Source: Luteipulveratus halotolerans
Lineage (GTDB): Bacteria > Actinomycetota > Actinomycetes > Actinomycetales > Dermatophilaceae
Direction of reading: 5' to 3'
DNA: 64,000 nucleotides
NCBI RefSeq assembly: GCF_001247745.1
Contig: NZ_LAIR01000002.1
Span: 806,001 to 870,000 of the forward strand
Of this stretch, positions 29,468 to 40,694 are shown one piece after another (position 1 is the stretch's first letter; each line of letters begins with the position of its first letter). The notes beneath the pieces were generated by a model. The model ran no database searches. It worked only from the letters and a program-made list of their open reading frames with translations, and was not told the DNA's origin. A program made the position numbers and the translations under genes.

Positions 29468-32400
29468 TCAGCGGTCGAACGCGCCGGCGAGCAGCTCAGC
29501 GAGCTGGGCCTGGTGCTTCTTGGACGACCCCGTCGCCGGCGATGCGGACGCCGGACGCGACACGACACGCAGCCCGCGTCGTTCGCCGTGCTCGGCCAGC
29601 AGCTCGGGCAGGTTGAGCGCCATGAACGGCCAGGCGCCCTGGTTCTTGGGCTCGTCCTGCACCCACACCAGCTCGGCGTCGGGGTAGGCCTTGACCGCCT
29701 CGGTGATCTCGGCCGCCGGGATCGGCGCGAGCTGCTCGACGCGCACGATGGCGGTCGTCTCGTCCTTGCGCTTGGCGCGCTCGGCCTCGAGGTCGTACAT
29801 GACGCGGCTGGAGCCGAGCAGCACCCGGGTGACCTTGTCGGCCGGGACCGACGTGTCGGGGATGACCGGACGGAACGTGCCCGAGGTGAACTCCTCCGGT
29901 GAGCTCGTCGCGGCCTTCAGGCGCAGCAGCTGCTTGGGCGTGAAGACGATCAGCGGACGCCGCGGACGGGCGTACGCCTGACGACGCAGCAGGTGGAAGT
30001 ACGATGCCGGCGTGCTCGGGTAGGCGATCGTCATGTTGTCCTCGGCGAACAGCGTGAGGAACCGCTCGATGCGCGCCGAGGAGTGGTCCGGCCCCTGGCC
30101 CTCGTAGCCGTGCGGCAGCAGCAGCACGACGGACGAGCGCTGCGCCCACTTCTGCTCGGAGGAGGAGATGAACTCGTCGATGATCGACTGCGCGCCGTTG
30201 ACGAAGTCACCGAACTGCGCCTCCCACAGCACGAGCGCGTCGGGGCGCTCGACGGAGTAGCCGTACTCGAAGCCCATCGCGGCGTACTCGGACAGCAGCG
30301 AGTCGTAGACCCAGAACCACGCCTGACCGTCGGACAGGTAGCGCAGCGGGGTCCACTCAGCACCGCTGGTCTTGTCGATCAGCACCGAGTGACGCTGCAC
30401 GAACGTGCCGCGGCGGGAGTCCTGACCGGACAGGCGCACCGGGGTGCCCTCGAGGAGCAGCGAGCCGAACGCCGCGAGCTCACCCATGGCCCAGTCGATG
30501 CCGCCCTCGCTGACCATCGCCGAGCGCTTGTCCATGAGCTGCTTGAGCTTGGGGTGCAGCGTGAAGCCCTCGGGCGGGTTGACCCAGGTGTCGCCGATGG
30601 CCTTGAGGTCGCGCGGCGAGATCGCGGTCGGCCGCGTGGTCTGCTGCCAGCCGCGACGGTCGTCCTCCTCCTGCGCGGACGGACGCTCGAGGCCGCCGTG
30701 GCCCTCGGCGTCGGTGCCCTTGCTGGAGTCCTCGGTCGGCGGCTCGGTGGAGGCCGCGGCGGCCTTGCGGGCCTCCTTGGTCTCGACGAAGACGCGCTCC
30801 AGCTGCTGCTGGTAGTCCTTCAGCGCGGCTTCGGCGTCCTCGACCGAGATGTCACCACGACCGATGAGGGCCTCGGTGTAGAGCTTGCGGACGCTGCGCT
30901 TGGCCTCGATGAGGTTGTACATCAGCGGCTGCGTCATCGACGGGTCGTCGCCCTCGTTGTGACCGCGGCGGCGGTAGCACACCATGTCGATGACGACGTC
31001 CTTGTGGAACTTCTGACGGAACTCGTAGGCGAGCTCGGCCACCCGGACACACGCCTCGGGGTCGTCACCGTTGACATGGAAGATCGGCGCCTGCACCATC
31101 CGCGCGACGTCGGTGGAGTAGGTCGAGGACCGCGACGCCGACGGCGCCGTGGTGAAGCCGACCTGGTTGTTGACGACGATGTGGATCGTGCCGCCCGTGC
31201 GGTAGCCGCGCAGCTGGCTCAGGTTGAGCGTCTCGGCGACGACACCCTGACCGGCGAACGCCGCGTCACCGTGCATCAGGATCGGCAGCACGGTGAACGC
31301 CGTGCCGGCGAGGTTGATGCGGTCCTGCTTGGCGCGCGCGATGCCCTCGAGCACCGGGTCGACCGCCTCCAGGTGGGAGGGGTTGGCCGCGAGGTAGACC
31401 TTGGTCTTGTTGCCCTCGTCGGAGACGAACTCGCCCTCGGTGCCCAGGTGGTACTTCACATCGCCCGAGCCCTGCACGGACTTGGGGTCCTGGGTGCCCT
31501 CGAACTCACGGAAGATCTGGCCGTAGGACTTGCCCGCGATGTTCGCCAGCACGTTGAGGCGGCCGCGGTGCGGCATGCCGATGCAGACCTCGTCGAGGTC
31601 CTCGTCGGCTGCCTCGCACAGGATGCGGTCCAGCAGGGCGATGACGGACTCGCCGCCCTCGAGGCTGAACCGCTTCTGGCCGACGTACTTGGTCTGCAGG
31701 AACGTCTCGAACGCCTCGGCCGCGTTGAGCTTGCGCAGGATGCGCAGCTGGTCCTCGGGGGACTCCTTGGCGTACGGCTTCTCGACCTTGTCCTGGATCC
31801 ACGTGCGCTCGGCCGGGTCCTGCATGTGCATGTACTCGATGCCGACGGTGCGGCAGTACGAGTCACGCAGGATGCCGAGGATCTTGCGCAGCTTCAGGAA
31901 CGGCTGGCCACCGAAACCGCCCGTCGGGAAGGTGCGGTCCAGGTCCCACAGCGTGAGGCCGTGCGTGGTGATGTCGAGGTCGGGGTGCTTGCGCTGCTTG
32001 TACTCCAGCGGGTCGGTGTCGGCCATCAGGTGACCGCGCACGCGGTAGGCGTGGATGAGCTCCTGGACGCGCGCGACCTTGGAGATGTCGACGTCGTGCG
32101 TGACCGAGATGTCCTGCACCCAGCGCACCGGCTCGTACGGGATGCGCAGGGCGGCGAAGATCTCGTCGTAGAAGCCCTCCTCGCCGAGCAGCAGCTGGTG
32201 CACGCGACGGAGGAACTCACCCGAGACGGCGCCCTGGATGATGCGGTGGTCGTAGGTCGAGGTCAGCGTGACGATCTTGCTGACGGCGTTGCTCATCAGC
32301 CGCTCGGTGCTGGCGCCCTGCCACTCGGCGGGGTACTCCAGCGCGCCGACGCCGATGATCGCGCCCGCACCCTTCATCAGACGCGGCACCGAGTGGCTCG

Positions 32401-33379
32401 TGCCGATGCCGCCGGGGTTGGTGAGGCTGATCGTGGTGCCGGCGTAGTCGTCGATCGTGAGCTTGCCGGTGCGCGCCTTGCGGACCATGTCCTCGTAGGC
32501 GGTCCAGAACTGGGCGAAGTCCATCGCCTCGGTGCCCTTGATGCTCGGGACGACGAGGGTCCGGCTGCCGTCGTCCTTCTGCAGGTCGATGGCGAGCCCG
32601 AAGTTGATGTGGCCCGGCTTGAGCAGCTGGGGCTTGCCCTTGTCGTCGGTGCCGAGGGCGTAGTTCATCTCGGGCATGGCCTTGAGGGCCTTGACGATGG
32701 CGTAGCCGATCAGGTGGGTGAAGCTCACCTTGCCGCCGCGGCTGCGCGACAGGTGGTTGTTGATGACGATGCGGTTGTCGATCAGCAGCTTGGCCGGGAC
32801 CGCGCGCACACTCGTGGCGGTCGGGACCTCGAGGCTGTCCTCCATGTTGGTGACGATGCGGGCGGCGACACCGCGCAACGGCGTGGACTCGGAGGCCCCG
32901 GCGTTCTCGACGGGCTCCACGGTGGTGGAGAAGCCGTCACGCGGGGTCAGCCGAGACGCGCTGGCCTCGGCCTTGGCCGGGTCGGGCTGACCGGGGGCGG
33001 TGTGGTCGGTCGCGGCGACGGGCGCCTCGGGCGTGACCTCACTGCCCTGCTCGTTGTCGGCTGCGGGAGCCTCGGGTGCGCCGGCGGGCGGCTGCGCGGG
33101 CGTCTCGGCCTTCGGGGTCGGGCGGCCGGTGGAGGCAGCGGCCGGCGCGGCCTTCGCCTCGGGGCTGCTCGCGGTCGCGGTCCCGGTGGTGGCCGGCGCG
33201 GGTGTGGCGGCGGTGCCGTTGGTCGCGGACCCTTCGGGCTGGTAGTCCGCGAAGAACTCCCACCAGGCCTCGTCCACGGAGTTCTTGTCGTTGAGGTACT
33301 GCTGGTAGAGCTCGTCCACTAGCCACTCGTTCGGGCCGAAGGCCGCGAGTGGGTCGCCGCTGGAGGACTGAGATGACAC
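29468..33379 (-). CDS. kgd: Multifunctional 2-oxoglutarate metabolism enzyme (E2-E1 fusion)
   Basis: Actinobacterial fusion of 1303 residues serving the 2-oxoglutarate dehydrogenase complex and 2-oxoglutarate decarboxylation in the TCA cycle. Order: an N-terminal helix (GPNEWLVDELYQQYLNDKNS), an Ala/Pro-rich linker (about 50-150), an E2-like acyltransferase domain without lipoyl part (about 165-395, ending TYDHRIIQGAVSGEF with the catalytic His), then the ThDP-dependent E1 part (GMPHRGRLNVLANIAGKSYG, GDAAFAGQGVVAETLN, CYRRRGHNEGDDPSMTQPLM). Slightly longer than the mycobacterial protein because of the linker. GTG 33379 follows an AGAGG. Confidence 0.96.
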   Translation of the reverse strand: MSSQSSSGDPLAAFGPNEWLVDELYQQYLNDKNSVDEAWWEFFADYQPEGSATNGTAATPAPATTGTATASSPEAKAAPAAASTGRPTPKAETPAQPPAGAPEAPAADNEQGSEVTPEAPVAATDHTAPGQPDPAKAEASASRLTPRDGFSTTVEPVENAGASESTPLRGVAARIVTNMEDSLEVPTATSVRAVPAKLLIDNRIVINNHLSRSRGGKVSFTHLIGYAIVKALKAMPEMNYALGTDDKGKPQLLKPGHINFGLAIDLQKDDGSRTLVVPSIKGTEAMDFAQFWTAYEDMVRKARTGKLTIDDYAGTTISLTNPGGIGTSHSVPRLMKGAGAIIGVGALEYPAEWQGASTERLMSNAVSKIVTLTSTYDHRIIQGAVSGEFLRRVHQLLLGEEGFYDEIFAALRIPYEPVRWVQDISVTHDVDISKVARVQELIHAYRVRGHLMADTDPLEYKQRKHPDLDITTHGLTLWDLDRTFPTGGFGGQPFLKLRKILGILRDSYCRTVGIEYMHMQDPAERTWIQDKVEKPYAKESPEDQLRILRKLNAAEAFETFLQTKYVGQKRFSLEGGESVIALLDRILCEAADEDLDEVCIGMPHRGRLNVLANIAGKSYGQIFREFEGTQDPKSVQGSGDVKYHLGTEGEFVSDEGNKTKVYLAANPSHLEAVDPVLEGIARAKQDRINLAGTAFTVLPILMHGDAAFAGQGVVAETLNLSQLRGYRTGGTIHIVVNNQVGFTTAPSASRSSTYSTDVARMVQAPIFHVNGDDPEACVRVAELAYEFRQKFHKDVVIDMVCYRRRGHNEGDDPSMTQPLMYNLIEAKRSVRKLYTEALIGRGDISVEDAEAALKDYQQQLERVFVETKEARKAAAASTEPPTEDSSKGTDAEGHGGLERPSAQEEDDRRGWQQTTRPTAISPRDLKAIGDTWVNPPEGFTLHPKLKQLMDKRSAMVSEGGIDWAMGELAAFGSLLLEGTPVRLSGQDSRRGTFVQRHSVLIDKTSGAEWTPLRYLSDGQAWFWVYDSLLSEYAAMGFEYGYSVERPDALVLWEAQFGDFVNGAQSIIDEFISSSEQKWAQRSSVVLLLPHGYEGQGPDHSSARIERFLTLFAEDNMTIAYPSTPASYFHLLRRQAYARPRRPLIVFTPKQLLRLKAATSSPEEFTSGTFRPVIPDTSVPADKVTRVLLGSSRVMYDLEAERAKRKDETTAIVRVEQLAPIPAAEITEAVKAYPDAELVWVQDEPKNQGAWPFMALNLPELLAEHGERRGLRVVSRPASASPATGSSKKHQAQLAELLAGAFDR

Positions 33380-33511
33380 GCGGATGCGCCTCTTTCAATG
33401 CGTCGATTCGAGCCGGGTTCGCCGACTGCCTGCGTATAGCACAGACAGGGGCAAGCGTACTGCGGAGGGCCTGCCGACGATGGACCGCCCCGGGCCTGTC
33501 GCGGACGGGTA

Positions 33512-33549
33512 CGAGAGAGGCGCGCCACGGGTGTGACGCGCCTCTCTCG
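33512..33549 (-). terminator. Terminator after the ABC-2 permease gene
   Basis: CGAGAGAGGCGCG (33512-33524) pairs with CGCGCCTCTCTCG (33537-33549), 13-bp stem with a 12-base loop. It separates this operon from kgd. Confidence 0.8.
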
Positions 33550-33567
33550 AAGCACTCGTACGGCGCT

Positions 33568-34400
33568 TCAGCTCACGTCGCGACGACGCGTCAGCCACGC
33601 TCCGACGCCCGCGAGCACGAGGGCGTAGATGAGCAGGACGCCGGCCGACTGCCACCACTGGTCGAAGTAGACCGCGCCCGGGTCGGACGTGGTCTGCTGG
33701 CCTGCAGTCGGGTCGCTCGTGATGAGCATGCCCGAGGTCAGGTTGCCGGGCAGGAACTTGGCTGCGCCGTCCCAGTTCTTGGCGCTGAAGAAGATGTTCA
33801 GCGCGATGTGCAGCACGAAGGCGACACCGACGGCGGACATCACAGCAGCCACTTGGTTGCGCACGAGCATCCCGAACCCGAACCCGAGCAGCAGCCACAC
33901 GGTGAACGCCACGATGCACAGCCCGAACGTGGTGATCACGTCGCCGTTGCTGATCAGGGTGTCCTCGCCCTTGGACGACAGGATGGGCGCCGCGCCGGCC
34001 ACACTCGCGACGTCGTGGACGAGTCCGTAGACGATGCCGAGCGGGATGAGCGCGATGATCTTGGACAGCAGCACTGTGGTGCGGCTCGGCGTCGCGAGGA
34101 ACGTCGAGCTGATCGTCTTGTGGCGGTACTCGTTGGTGATGAGCATGACCCCGAGTGCGAGCGGGATCAGCGTCGTCAGGTTGAAGTTGATGCCCGCGGA
34201 GTAGATCAGCTGAGCCGTGCCGGGAGTCATCGTCTTGAACGGGTTGCCGCTGCCACTGCCGTCGTCGGCGTTGTCGGTGCCGACGAGCGAGGCGAACAGC
34301 ATCGACAGCAGAGCCGCGATGAGGGCCAGGCCGATGAGCAGGCCCCACCACATGCGCGTCGTGAAGATCTTGCGGATCTCGGACTTGATGGCGGCGCCCA

Positions 34401-34401
<1 letters not shown>
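33568..34401 (-). CDS. ABC-2 type transporter permease
   Basis: 277 residues with six hydrophobic segments (LLIGLALIAALLSMLFASLV; TTLIPLALGVMLITNEYRH; IVAFTVWLLLGFGFGMLV; and others), a permease of the ABC-2 superfamily. The N-terminus AAIKSEIRKIFTTRMWW and the loop after the second segment (EYRHKTISSTFLATPSR) are typical. ATG 34401 shares a base with the stop of the ATPase gene (TGATG) and has GGAGG upstream. Exporter substrate unknown. Confidence 0.87.
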
Positions 34402-35405
<1,004 letters not shown>

Positions 35406-35480
35406 GCGGACCCCCTGGTCGTGGACATGGCTGCCATCCCACCATCCTCACGTCGGAGGAGGTCACGTGAGATCCGCCTC

Positions 35481-35486
35481 TAGGAT
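35481..35486 (+). promoter_or_regulatory. -10 box of the CNNM pair
   Basis: TAGGAT lies 10 bases before ATG 35497, leaving a leader of only a few bases and no Shine-Dalgarno. Confidence 0.4.
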
Positions 35487-35496
35487 GATCCGCACT

Positions 35497-36822
35497 ATGA
35501 CCGAGTGGCTCCTTGTCCTGGCCGGAGTGCTGTTGACAGCCGGGACGGCGGTGTTCGTCGCCGCGGAGTTCTCGTTCGTCGCGCTCGACCGTCCGACCGT
35601 GCAACGCGCGATCGACGCCGGTGACCAGGCGGCCACGCCGGTCCTCGGGTCGCTGCGTCAGCTGTCGACCCAGCTGTCCGCCTCACAGGTGGGCATCACG
35701 CTCACGACGCTGGTCCTCGGGTTCCTGGTCGAGCCCTCGCTCGGCGCGCTGCTCGAGACCCCGCTCGGTGCCCTCGGGCTCGGCGAGACGGCGGCGCTCG
35801 CGGCGAGTACGACGCTCGCCCTCGTCCTCGCGACGATCTTCTCGATGATCTTCGGCGAGCTGCTCCCGCAGTTCCTCGGCATCTCCGCACCGCTACCCGT
35901 CGCCAAGGTGGTCGCCCGCCCGGTGCGTGGGTTCTCGGTCCTGATGAAGCCGCTGATCCTGCTGCTCAACGGCTCGGCCAACCGCTTCCTGCGTCTGCTC
36001 GGCATCGAGCCGCAGGAAGAGCTGTCGGCCGCGCGCACCCCTCAGGAGCTCTCCTCGATGGTGCGTCGCTCGGCCGAGGCCGGCACGATCGAGGAGGGCA
36101 CCGCCCGTCTGGTGACGCGGTCGCTCGACTTCGGTGAGCGGACCGCGAGCGATGTGATGAGTCCCCGGGTGCGCTGCGTCTCGGTCGACCGGACGGCCAG
36201 TGCCGATGACGTCGTGGCGCTCGCACGGCGTACGGGCCACTCGCGGTTCCCCGTCACCGGCGACGGGTGGGACGACGTGCAGGGCGTGGTCCACGTCAAG
36301 AAGGCGATCGCGGTGCCGCCCGAGCGTCGTACGGACGTCCCGGTGACGGCCCTGATGATCCCGCCGGTGCTCGTCCCCGAGACGATCCGGCTCGACCCGC
36401 TGCTCGTGCTGCTGCGCAAAGGGGGCTTCCAGCTGGCGATCGTCATCGACGAGTACTCCGGCACCAGCGGCGTCGTCACCCTCGAGGACGTCATAGAGGA
36501 GATCGTGGGCGAGGTCAGCGACGAGCACGACCGGGTCCGCGACCCGAGCCGGATGCTGCCGGACGGCTCCTGGACCGTCTCCGGGCTGTGGCGCCCCGAC
36601 GAGGTGCGCGACCGCATCGGCGCACAGATCCCCGAGGGTGCGACGTACGAGACCATCGGCGGCTTCGTGATGGCGCAGGTGGGGCGCGTACCCGCTGTCG
36701 GTGACGAGGTCAGCACCCACGGGTGGCTGCTGCGCGTGGTCTCGATGGACAAGCGCCGCGTCGACCGGCTGCGGGTGTCACAGCTGCCCGTCGACGAGCC
36801 GGCCGAGGGGGAGCAGCGCTGA
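35497..36822 (+). CDS. CNNM/CorC-type membrane protein (hemolysin family), first copy
   Basis: 441 residues: a DUF21/CNNM membrane domain with three to four segments (1-190; AAEFSFVALDRPTVQRAI, ASQVGITLTTLVLGF, FGELLPQFLGI), a CBS pair (about 215-335; MSPRVRCVSVDRTASADDVV, YSGTSGVVTLEDVIEEIVG), and a C-terminal CorC_HlyC domain (GSWTVSGLWRPDEV). Family members handle magnesium or cobalt efflux; haemolysis is not implied. Overlaps the second copy by TGATG. Confidence 0.9.
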   Translation: MTEWLLVLAGVLLTAGTAVFVAAEFSFVALDRPTVQRAIDAGDQAATPVLGSLRQLSTQLSASQVGITLTTLVLGFLVEPSLGALLETPLGALGLGETAALAASTTLALVLATIFSMIFGELLPQFLGISAPLPVAKVVARPVRGFSVLMKPLILLLNGSANRFLRLLGIEPQEELSAARTPQELSSMVRRSAEAGTIEEGTARLVTRSLDFGERTASDVMSPRVRCVSVDRTASADDVVALARRTGHSRFPVTGDGWDDVQGVVHVKKAIAVPPERRTDVPVTALMIPPVLVPETIRLDPLLVLLRKGGFQLAIVIDEYSGTSGVVTLEDVIEEIVGEVSDEHDRVRDPSRMLPDGSWTVSGLWRPDEVRDRIGAQIPEGATYETIGGFVMAQVGRVPAVGDEVSTHGWLLRVVSMDKRRVDRLRVSQLPVDEPAEGEQR

Positions 36823-37847
36823 TGGCCCTCTGGTTCTCCCTGCTCCTGCTGCTCGGCAACGCGTTCTTCGTGGGCGCCGAGTTCTCGGTCATGGCCGCGC
36901 GCCGCTCACAGATGGAACCCCTTGCGGCACAAGGCAGTCGGCGCGCCAAGCTGGTCCTCGAGTCGCTCGAGAACCTCGGTTCGCTGCTGGCATGCGCACA
37001 GCTCGGCATCACCGTCTGCTCGGTGCTCCTCGGTGCCGTCGCCGAGGACGCCCTGCACCACCTGCTCGCGGGTCCGTTCCACTCGGCCGGTCTGCCCGAG
37101 GAGGCCGCCGACGTCGTCGCGCTGCTGCTCGCGCTGCTGGTCGTCGTCTACCTGCACGTCGTGGTCGGCGAGATGATCCCCAAGAACCTCGCGATCGCCG
37201 GACCCGACCGGGCCGCGCTCCTGCTCGCGCCGGCCCTCCTGTGGATCACCAAGGCGCTGCGGCCGCTGATCATGCTGCTCGAGGCGATCGCCAAGTGGCT
37301 CGTACGCCGGTTCGGCATCGAGCCCAAGGACGAGGTGGCCTCGACCTTCTCGGCGCAGGAGGTGCACATGATCATGGAGGAGAGCCACCGTGAGGGCCTG
37401 CTCGAGAAGGAGCAGCAGGACCGCACCCGCGCGGCGCTGGAGTTCTCCGACCGGGTCGCGGGCGACGTCGCCGTACCGGTCGACGGTCTGGTCACCCTCC
37501 CGATCGGGGCGACACCGGCCGACCTCGAGCAGCTCGTCGCCAAGCGCGGCTTCTCGCGCTACCCGGTGACCGACCGCACCGGCGCCATCGCCGGCTACCT
37601 GCACCTCAAGGACGTCCTCTACGCCACCGACGAGCTGTACGACGACCCGGTCCCGCCCAAGCGCATCCGTCCGCTGGCGACCGTCCAGCCCAGTGACGAG
37701 GTCGAGGACGTGCTGCTGACCATGCAGCGCACGGGTGCCCACCTCGCGCGCGTCGTCGACCCGACCGGTGCCGTGACCGGCATCGTCTTCCTCGAGGACC
37801 TGCTCGAAGAGCTCGTCGGAGAGGTCGCCGACCAGACCCAGCGCTGA
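36822..37847 (+). CDS. CNNM/CorC-type membrane protein (hemolysin family), second copy
   Basis: 341 residues with the same CNNM membrane domain (GNAFFVGAEFSVMAARRSQM, CAQLGITVCSVLLGAVAEDA, VVGEMIPKNLAIAGP) and CBS pair (DVAVPVDGLVTLPIGATPAD, PTGAVTGIVFLEDLLEELVG), but it stops before the CorC_HlyC domain of copy 1. The two are translationally coupled, so a heteromeric transporter is likely. Tandem CNNM pairs are common in actinobacteria. Confidence 0.9.
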   Translation: MALWFSLLLLLGNAFFVGAEFSVMAARRSQMEPLAAQGSRRAKLVLESLENLGSLLACAQLGITVCSVLLGAVAEDALHHLLAGPFHSAGLPEEAADVVALLLALLVVVYLHVVVGEMIPKNLAIAGPDRAALLLAPALLWITKALRPLIMLLEAIAKWLVRRFGIEPKDEVASTFSAQEVHMIMEESHREGLLEKEQQDRTRAALEFSDRVAGDVAVPVDGLVTLPIGATPADLEQLVAKRGFSRYPVTDRTGAIAGYLHLKDVLYATDELYDDPVPPKRIRPLATVQPSDEVEDVLLTMQRTGAHLARVVDPTGAVTGIVFLEDLLEELVGEVADQTQR

Positions 37848-37876
37848 GCGGGCGCTTTCCCGTGTGGTGAACATCG

Positions 37877-37906
37877 CAGACAGGCTGCCCACCGACCGAC
37901 CATGCT
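37877..37906 (+). promoter_or_regulatory. Promoter of ppc
   Basis: -35-like CAGACA (37877-37882), 18-base spacer, -10-like CATGCT (37901-37906), ending 7 bases before ATG 37914. Leaderless start inferred. Confidence 0.4.
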
Positions 37907-37913
37907 GGAGCGC

Positions 37914-40682
37914 ATGTCTGCACACCTGGTCTTCGACGTCAGCGCCGAGGGGCGTGCCGCCACCGAGCCGCTCCGTGAGGACATCCGCCTGCTCGGCGGC
38001 ATGCTCGGTGACGTCGTCCGAGAGCAGGAGGGCGAGCGGGTCTTCGAGCTGGTCGAGGACGCCCGTCGGCGCGCCTTCGCCGTACGCCGCGAGGAGGTCG
38101 ACCGCGAGGGCTTCGCCGACCTGTTCCGTGACTTGCCGACCACCGACGCGCTGCACGTGATCCGGGCGTTCAGCCTCTTCGCGCTGCTGGCCAACCTCGC
38201 CGAGGACCTCCACCGCGAGCGACGCCGCGCACTGCACGTCCGCGCTGGAGACCCGGCACCGGACGGCTCGCTCGCCGCCAGCTTCGCCAAGCTCGCCGCG
38301 GCCGGGCTCGACCCGGCGGAGGTGGCTGACGCGCTCACCGACGCGACCGTCGTACCCGTCATCACCGCGCACCCCACCGAGACGCGACGGCGCACGGTGT
38401 TCGAGGCGCAGACCCGCATCAAGGAGACGATGCGCACGCGCGAACGCATGGCGCTGACCGACGTCGAGGAGGCCGACGCCCTCAGGGCCATCAAGATCCA
38501 GGTCATCACGCTGTGGCAGACCGCGCTGATCCGGTTGCAGCGCGTGCAGATCCAGGACGAGATCGAGGTCGGGCTGCGGTTCTTCGAGGCGTCGCTGTTC
38601 GAGGTCATGCCCCAGATCAACGCGCGTCTGCGGTCCGAGCTGGGTGAGCTGTTCCCCGACGCAGACCTCGCGGCCGAGCCGGTGCTGCGGGCCGGTTCGT
38701 GGATCGGCGGCGACCGTGACGGCAACCCCAACGTCAACGCTGACGTCGTGGCCACCGCGTCCTCGCGGGCTTCGCAGACCGCGATCCAGCACTACCTCAC
38801 CGAGCTGACCGAGCTCGAGACGGCGCTGTCGTTGTCGGTGCGGATGACCGACGTCACCGACGACCTGCGCGCGCTCGCGGCGCTCAACACCACGGACGAG
38901 CGTGACGACGAGCCCTACCGCCGGGCGCTCGCCTGGGCGCGCGGTCGGCTCGCGGCGACGTACGTGCAGTTCTTCGGCCAGCCGGCCAGGCGTGCGTACG
39001 ACGTGGCGGGCGCGACGGCGTACGACACCCCCGACGCACTGCTCGCCGACCTCGACGTCATCGACGCGTCGCTGCGCGGCGACGGTGACGACCTGCTCGC
39101 CGACGACCGCCTGCTGCGGCTGCGAGAAGCCGTGCGGACGTTCGGTTTTCACCTCTACGGCCTCGACCTGCGGCAGAACTCCGACGTGCACGAGGAGACC
39201 GTCGCCGAGCTGTTCGCCTGGGCGGGCGTGCACGACGCGTACGCCGACCTCGACGAGGACGCCAAGGTGGCGCTGCTGGTCGACGAGCTGCAGTCGCGTC
39301 GCCCGCTCATCGGTGGCGCGGCTGACCTGTCGGAGCAGACGACCCGCGAGCTGGCCATCACCGCCGCCGCCGCGCACGCGGTGCGCACCTTCGGCGCCGG
39401 AGCGGTGCCCAACTACGTGATCAGCATGTGCACCAGCGTCTCGGACCTGCTCGAGTGCGCGGTGCTGCTCAAGGAGGCCGGTCTGCTCGACCCGGTCGCC
39501 GGCACGTGCCCGGTCAACGTCGTGCCGCTGTTCGAGACCATCGAGGACCTCCAGGTGTCGGCGACGACACTGCGTGCGGCGCTCGCGGTGCCGGTCTACC
39601 GCGCGCTCGTCGACAGCAAGGGCCGCCTGCAGGAGGTCATGCTCGGCTACAGCGACAGCAACAAGGACGGTGGCTATCTCGCCGCCAACTGGGCGCTCTA
39701 CCGCGCCGAGCTCGACCTGGTCGAGGTGGCACGCGAGCACGACATCCGGCTGCGGCTGTTCCACGGCCGCGGTGGCACGGTCGGTCGTGGTGGCGGCCCG
39801 AGCTACGAGGCGATCCTCGCCCAGCCGCCCGGCGCCGTACGCGGATCGCTGCGGCTCACCGAGCAGGGCGAGATCATCGCGGCCAAGTACGCCGAGCCGC
39901 GGCTCGCGACGCGCAACCTCGAGGCCCTCGTGTCGGCGACGTTGGAGGCCTCGCTGCTGGACACCGAGCGGCTCGGTGAGCAGTCCGACGCGGCGTACGA
40001 GCACCTCGACGATCTTGCGGCCCTCGCGCGTGAGGCGTACGCCGACCTCGTGCACCGCACCGACGGGTTCGTCGAGTACTTCAAGACCTCGACGCCGGTC
40101 GCCGAGATCGGCGCGCTCAACATCGGCTCACGGCCGGCGTCGCGCAAGCCGACCGAGCAGATCTCCGACCTGCGCGCCATTCCGTGGGTGATGAGCTGGT
40201 CGCTCTCGCGGGTGATGCTTCCGGGCTGGTACGGCACCGGATCGGCCCTGGAGCAGTGGGTCGGTGGTGACGCTGACCGGCTCAAGACGCTGCGTGGTTA
40301 TTACGAGCGCTGGCCGTTCTTCCAGACCGTCATCTCCAACCTCGCCCAGGTCATGGCGAAGTCGGATCTCGGTATCGCAGAACGGTATTCGCGCCTGGTC
40401 CCGGACGAGGCGCTGCGCGAGCGGGTGTTCGGCAAGATCGTCGACGAGCACGAGCGCACGGTGCGGATGGTGCAGGAGGTCACGGGTCGCGACGACCTGC
40501 TGTGGGACAACGCGGCCCTGAAGCGGTCGGTGTTCAACCGGTTCCCCTACCTCGAGCCGCTCAACCACCTGCAGGTCGAGCTGCTGCACCGCTACCGCAG
40601 CGGCGACGAGAGCGAGCAGCTGCGCCGCGGCATCCTGCTGACCATGAACGGGCTGGCGACCGCCCTGCGCAACTCCGGCTGA
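37914..40682 (+). CDS. ppc: Phosphoenolpyruvate carboxylase
   Basis: 922-residue anaplerotic enzyme that carboxylates PEP to oxaloacetate. The catalytic histidine is in VITAHPTETRRR, the second signature is LGYSDSNKDGGYLAANWAL, and the Gly-rich loop is FHGRGGTVGRGGGPSYEA; the C-terminus ends TMNGLATALRNSG as usual. ATG 37914 is used because a -10 box is 7 bases upstream; ATG 37902, four codons earlier, is possible. It faces the nad operon across a repeated intergenic element. Confidence 0.96.
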   Translation: MSAHLVFDVSAEGRAATEPLREDIRLLGGMLGDVVREQEGERVFELVEDARRRAFAVRREEVDREGFADLFRDLPTTDALHVIRAFSLFALLANLAEDLHRERRRALHVRAGDPAPDGSLAASFAKLAAAGLDPAEVADALTDATVVPVITAHPTETRRRTVFEAQTRIKETMRTRERMALTDVEEADALRAIKIQVITLWQTALIRLQRVQIQDEIEVGLRFFEASLFEVMPQINARLRSELGELFPDADLAAEPVLRAGSWIGGDRDGNPNVNADVVATASSRASQTAIQHYLTELTELETALSLSVRMTDVTDDLRALAALNTTDERDDEPYRRALAWARGRLAATYVQFFGQPARRAYDVAGATAYDTPDALLADLDVIDASLRGDGDDLLADDRLLRLREAVRTFGFHLYGLDLRQNSDVHEETVAELFAWAGVHDAYADLDEDAKVALLVDELQSRRPLIGGAADLSEQTTRELAITAAAAHAVRTFGAGAVPNYVISMCTSVSDLLECAVLLKEAGLLDPVAGTCPVNVVPLFETIEDLQVSATTLRAALAVPVYRALVDSKGRLQEVMLGYSDSNKDGGYLAANWALYRAELDLVEVAREHDIRLRLFHGRGGTVGRGGGPSYEAILAQPPGAVRGSLRLTEQGEIIAAKYAEPRLATRNLEALVSATLEASLLDTERLGEQSDAAYEHLDDLAALAREAYADLVHRTDGFVEYFKTSTPVAEIGALNIGSRPASRKPTEQISDLRAIPWVMSWSLSRVMLPGWYGTGSALEQWVGGDADRLKTLRGYYERWPFFQTVISNLAQVMAKSDLGIAERYSRLVPDEALRERVFGKIVDEHERTVRMVQEVTGRDDLLWDNAALKRSVFNRFPYLEPLNHLQVELLHRYRSGDESEQLRRGILLTMNGLATALRNSG

Positions 40683-40694
40683 CCACGCCGGGCC

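Noticed and set aside
29993..33322. A very long open frame on the plus strand opposite kgd
   Set aside because: It is the antisense shadow of a high-GC gene; composition is unnatural (Arg/Gly/Val/Leu-rich) and no domain is seen, while kgd matches its family throughout.
36906..40055. A very long open frame on the minus strand across ppc and a CNNM gene
   Set aside because: Antisense shadow; it spans two real genes and carries no recognisable motif.
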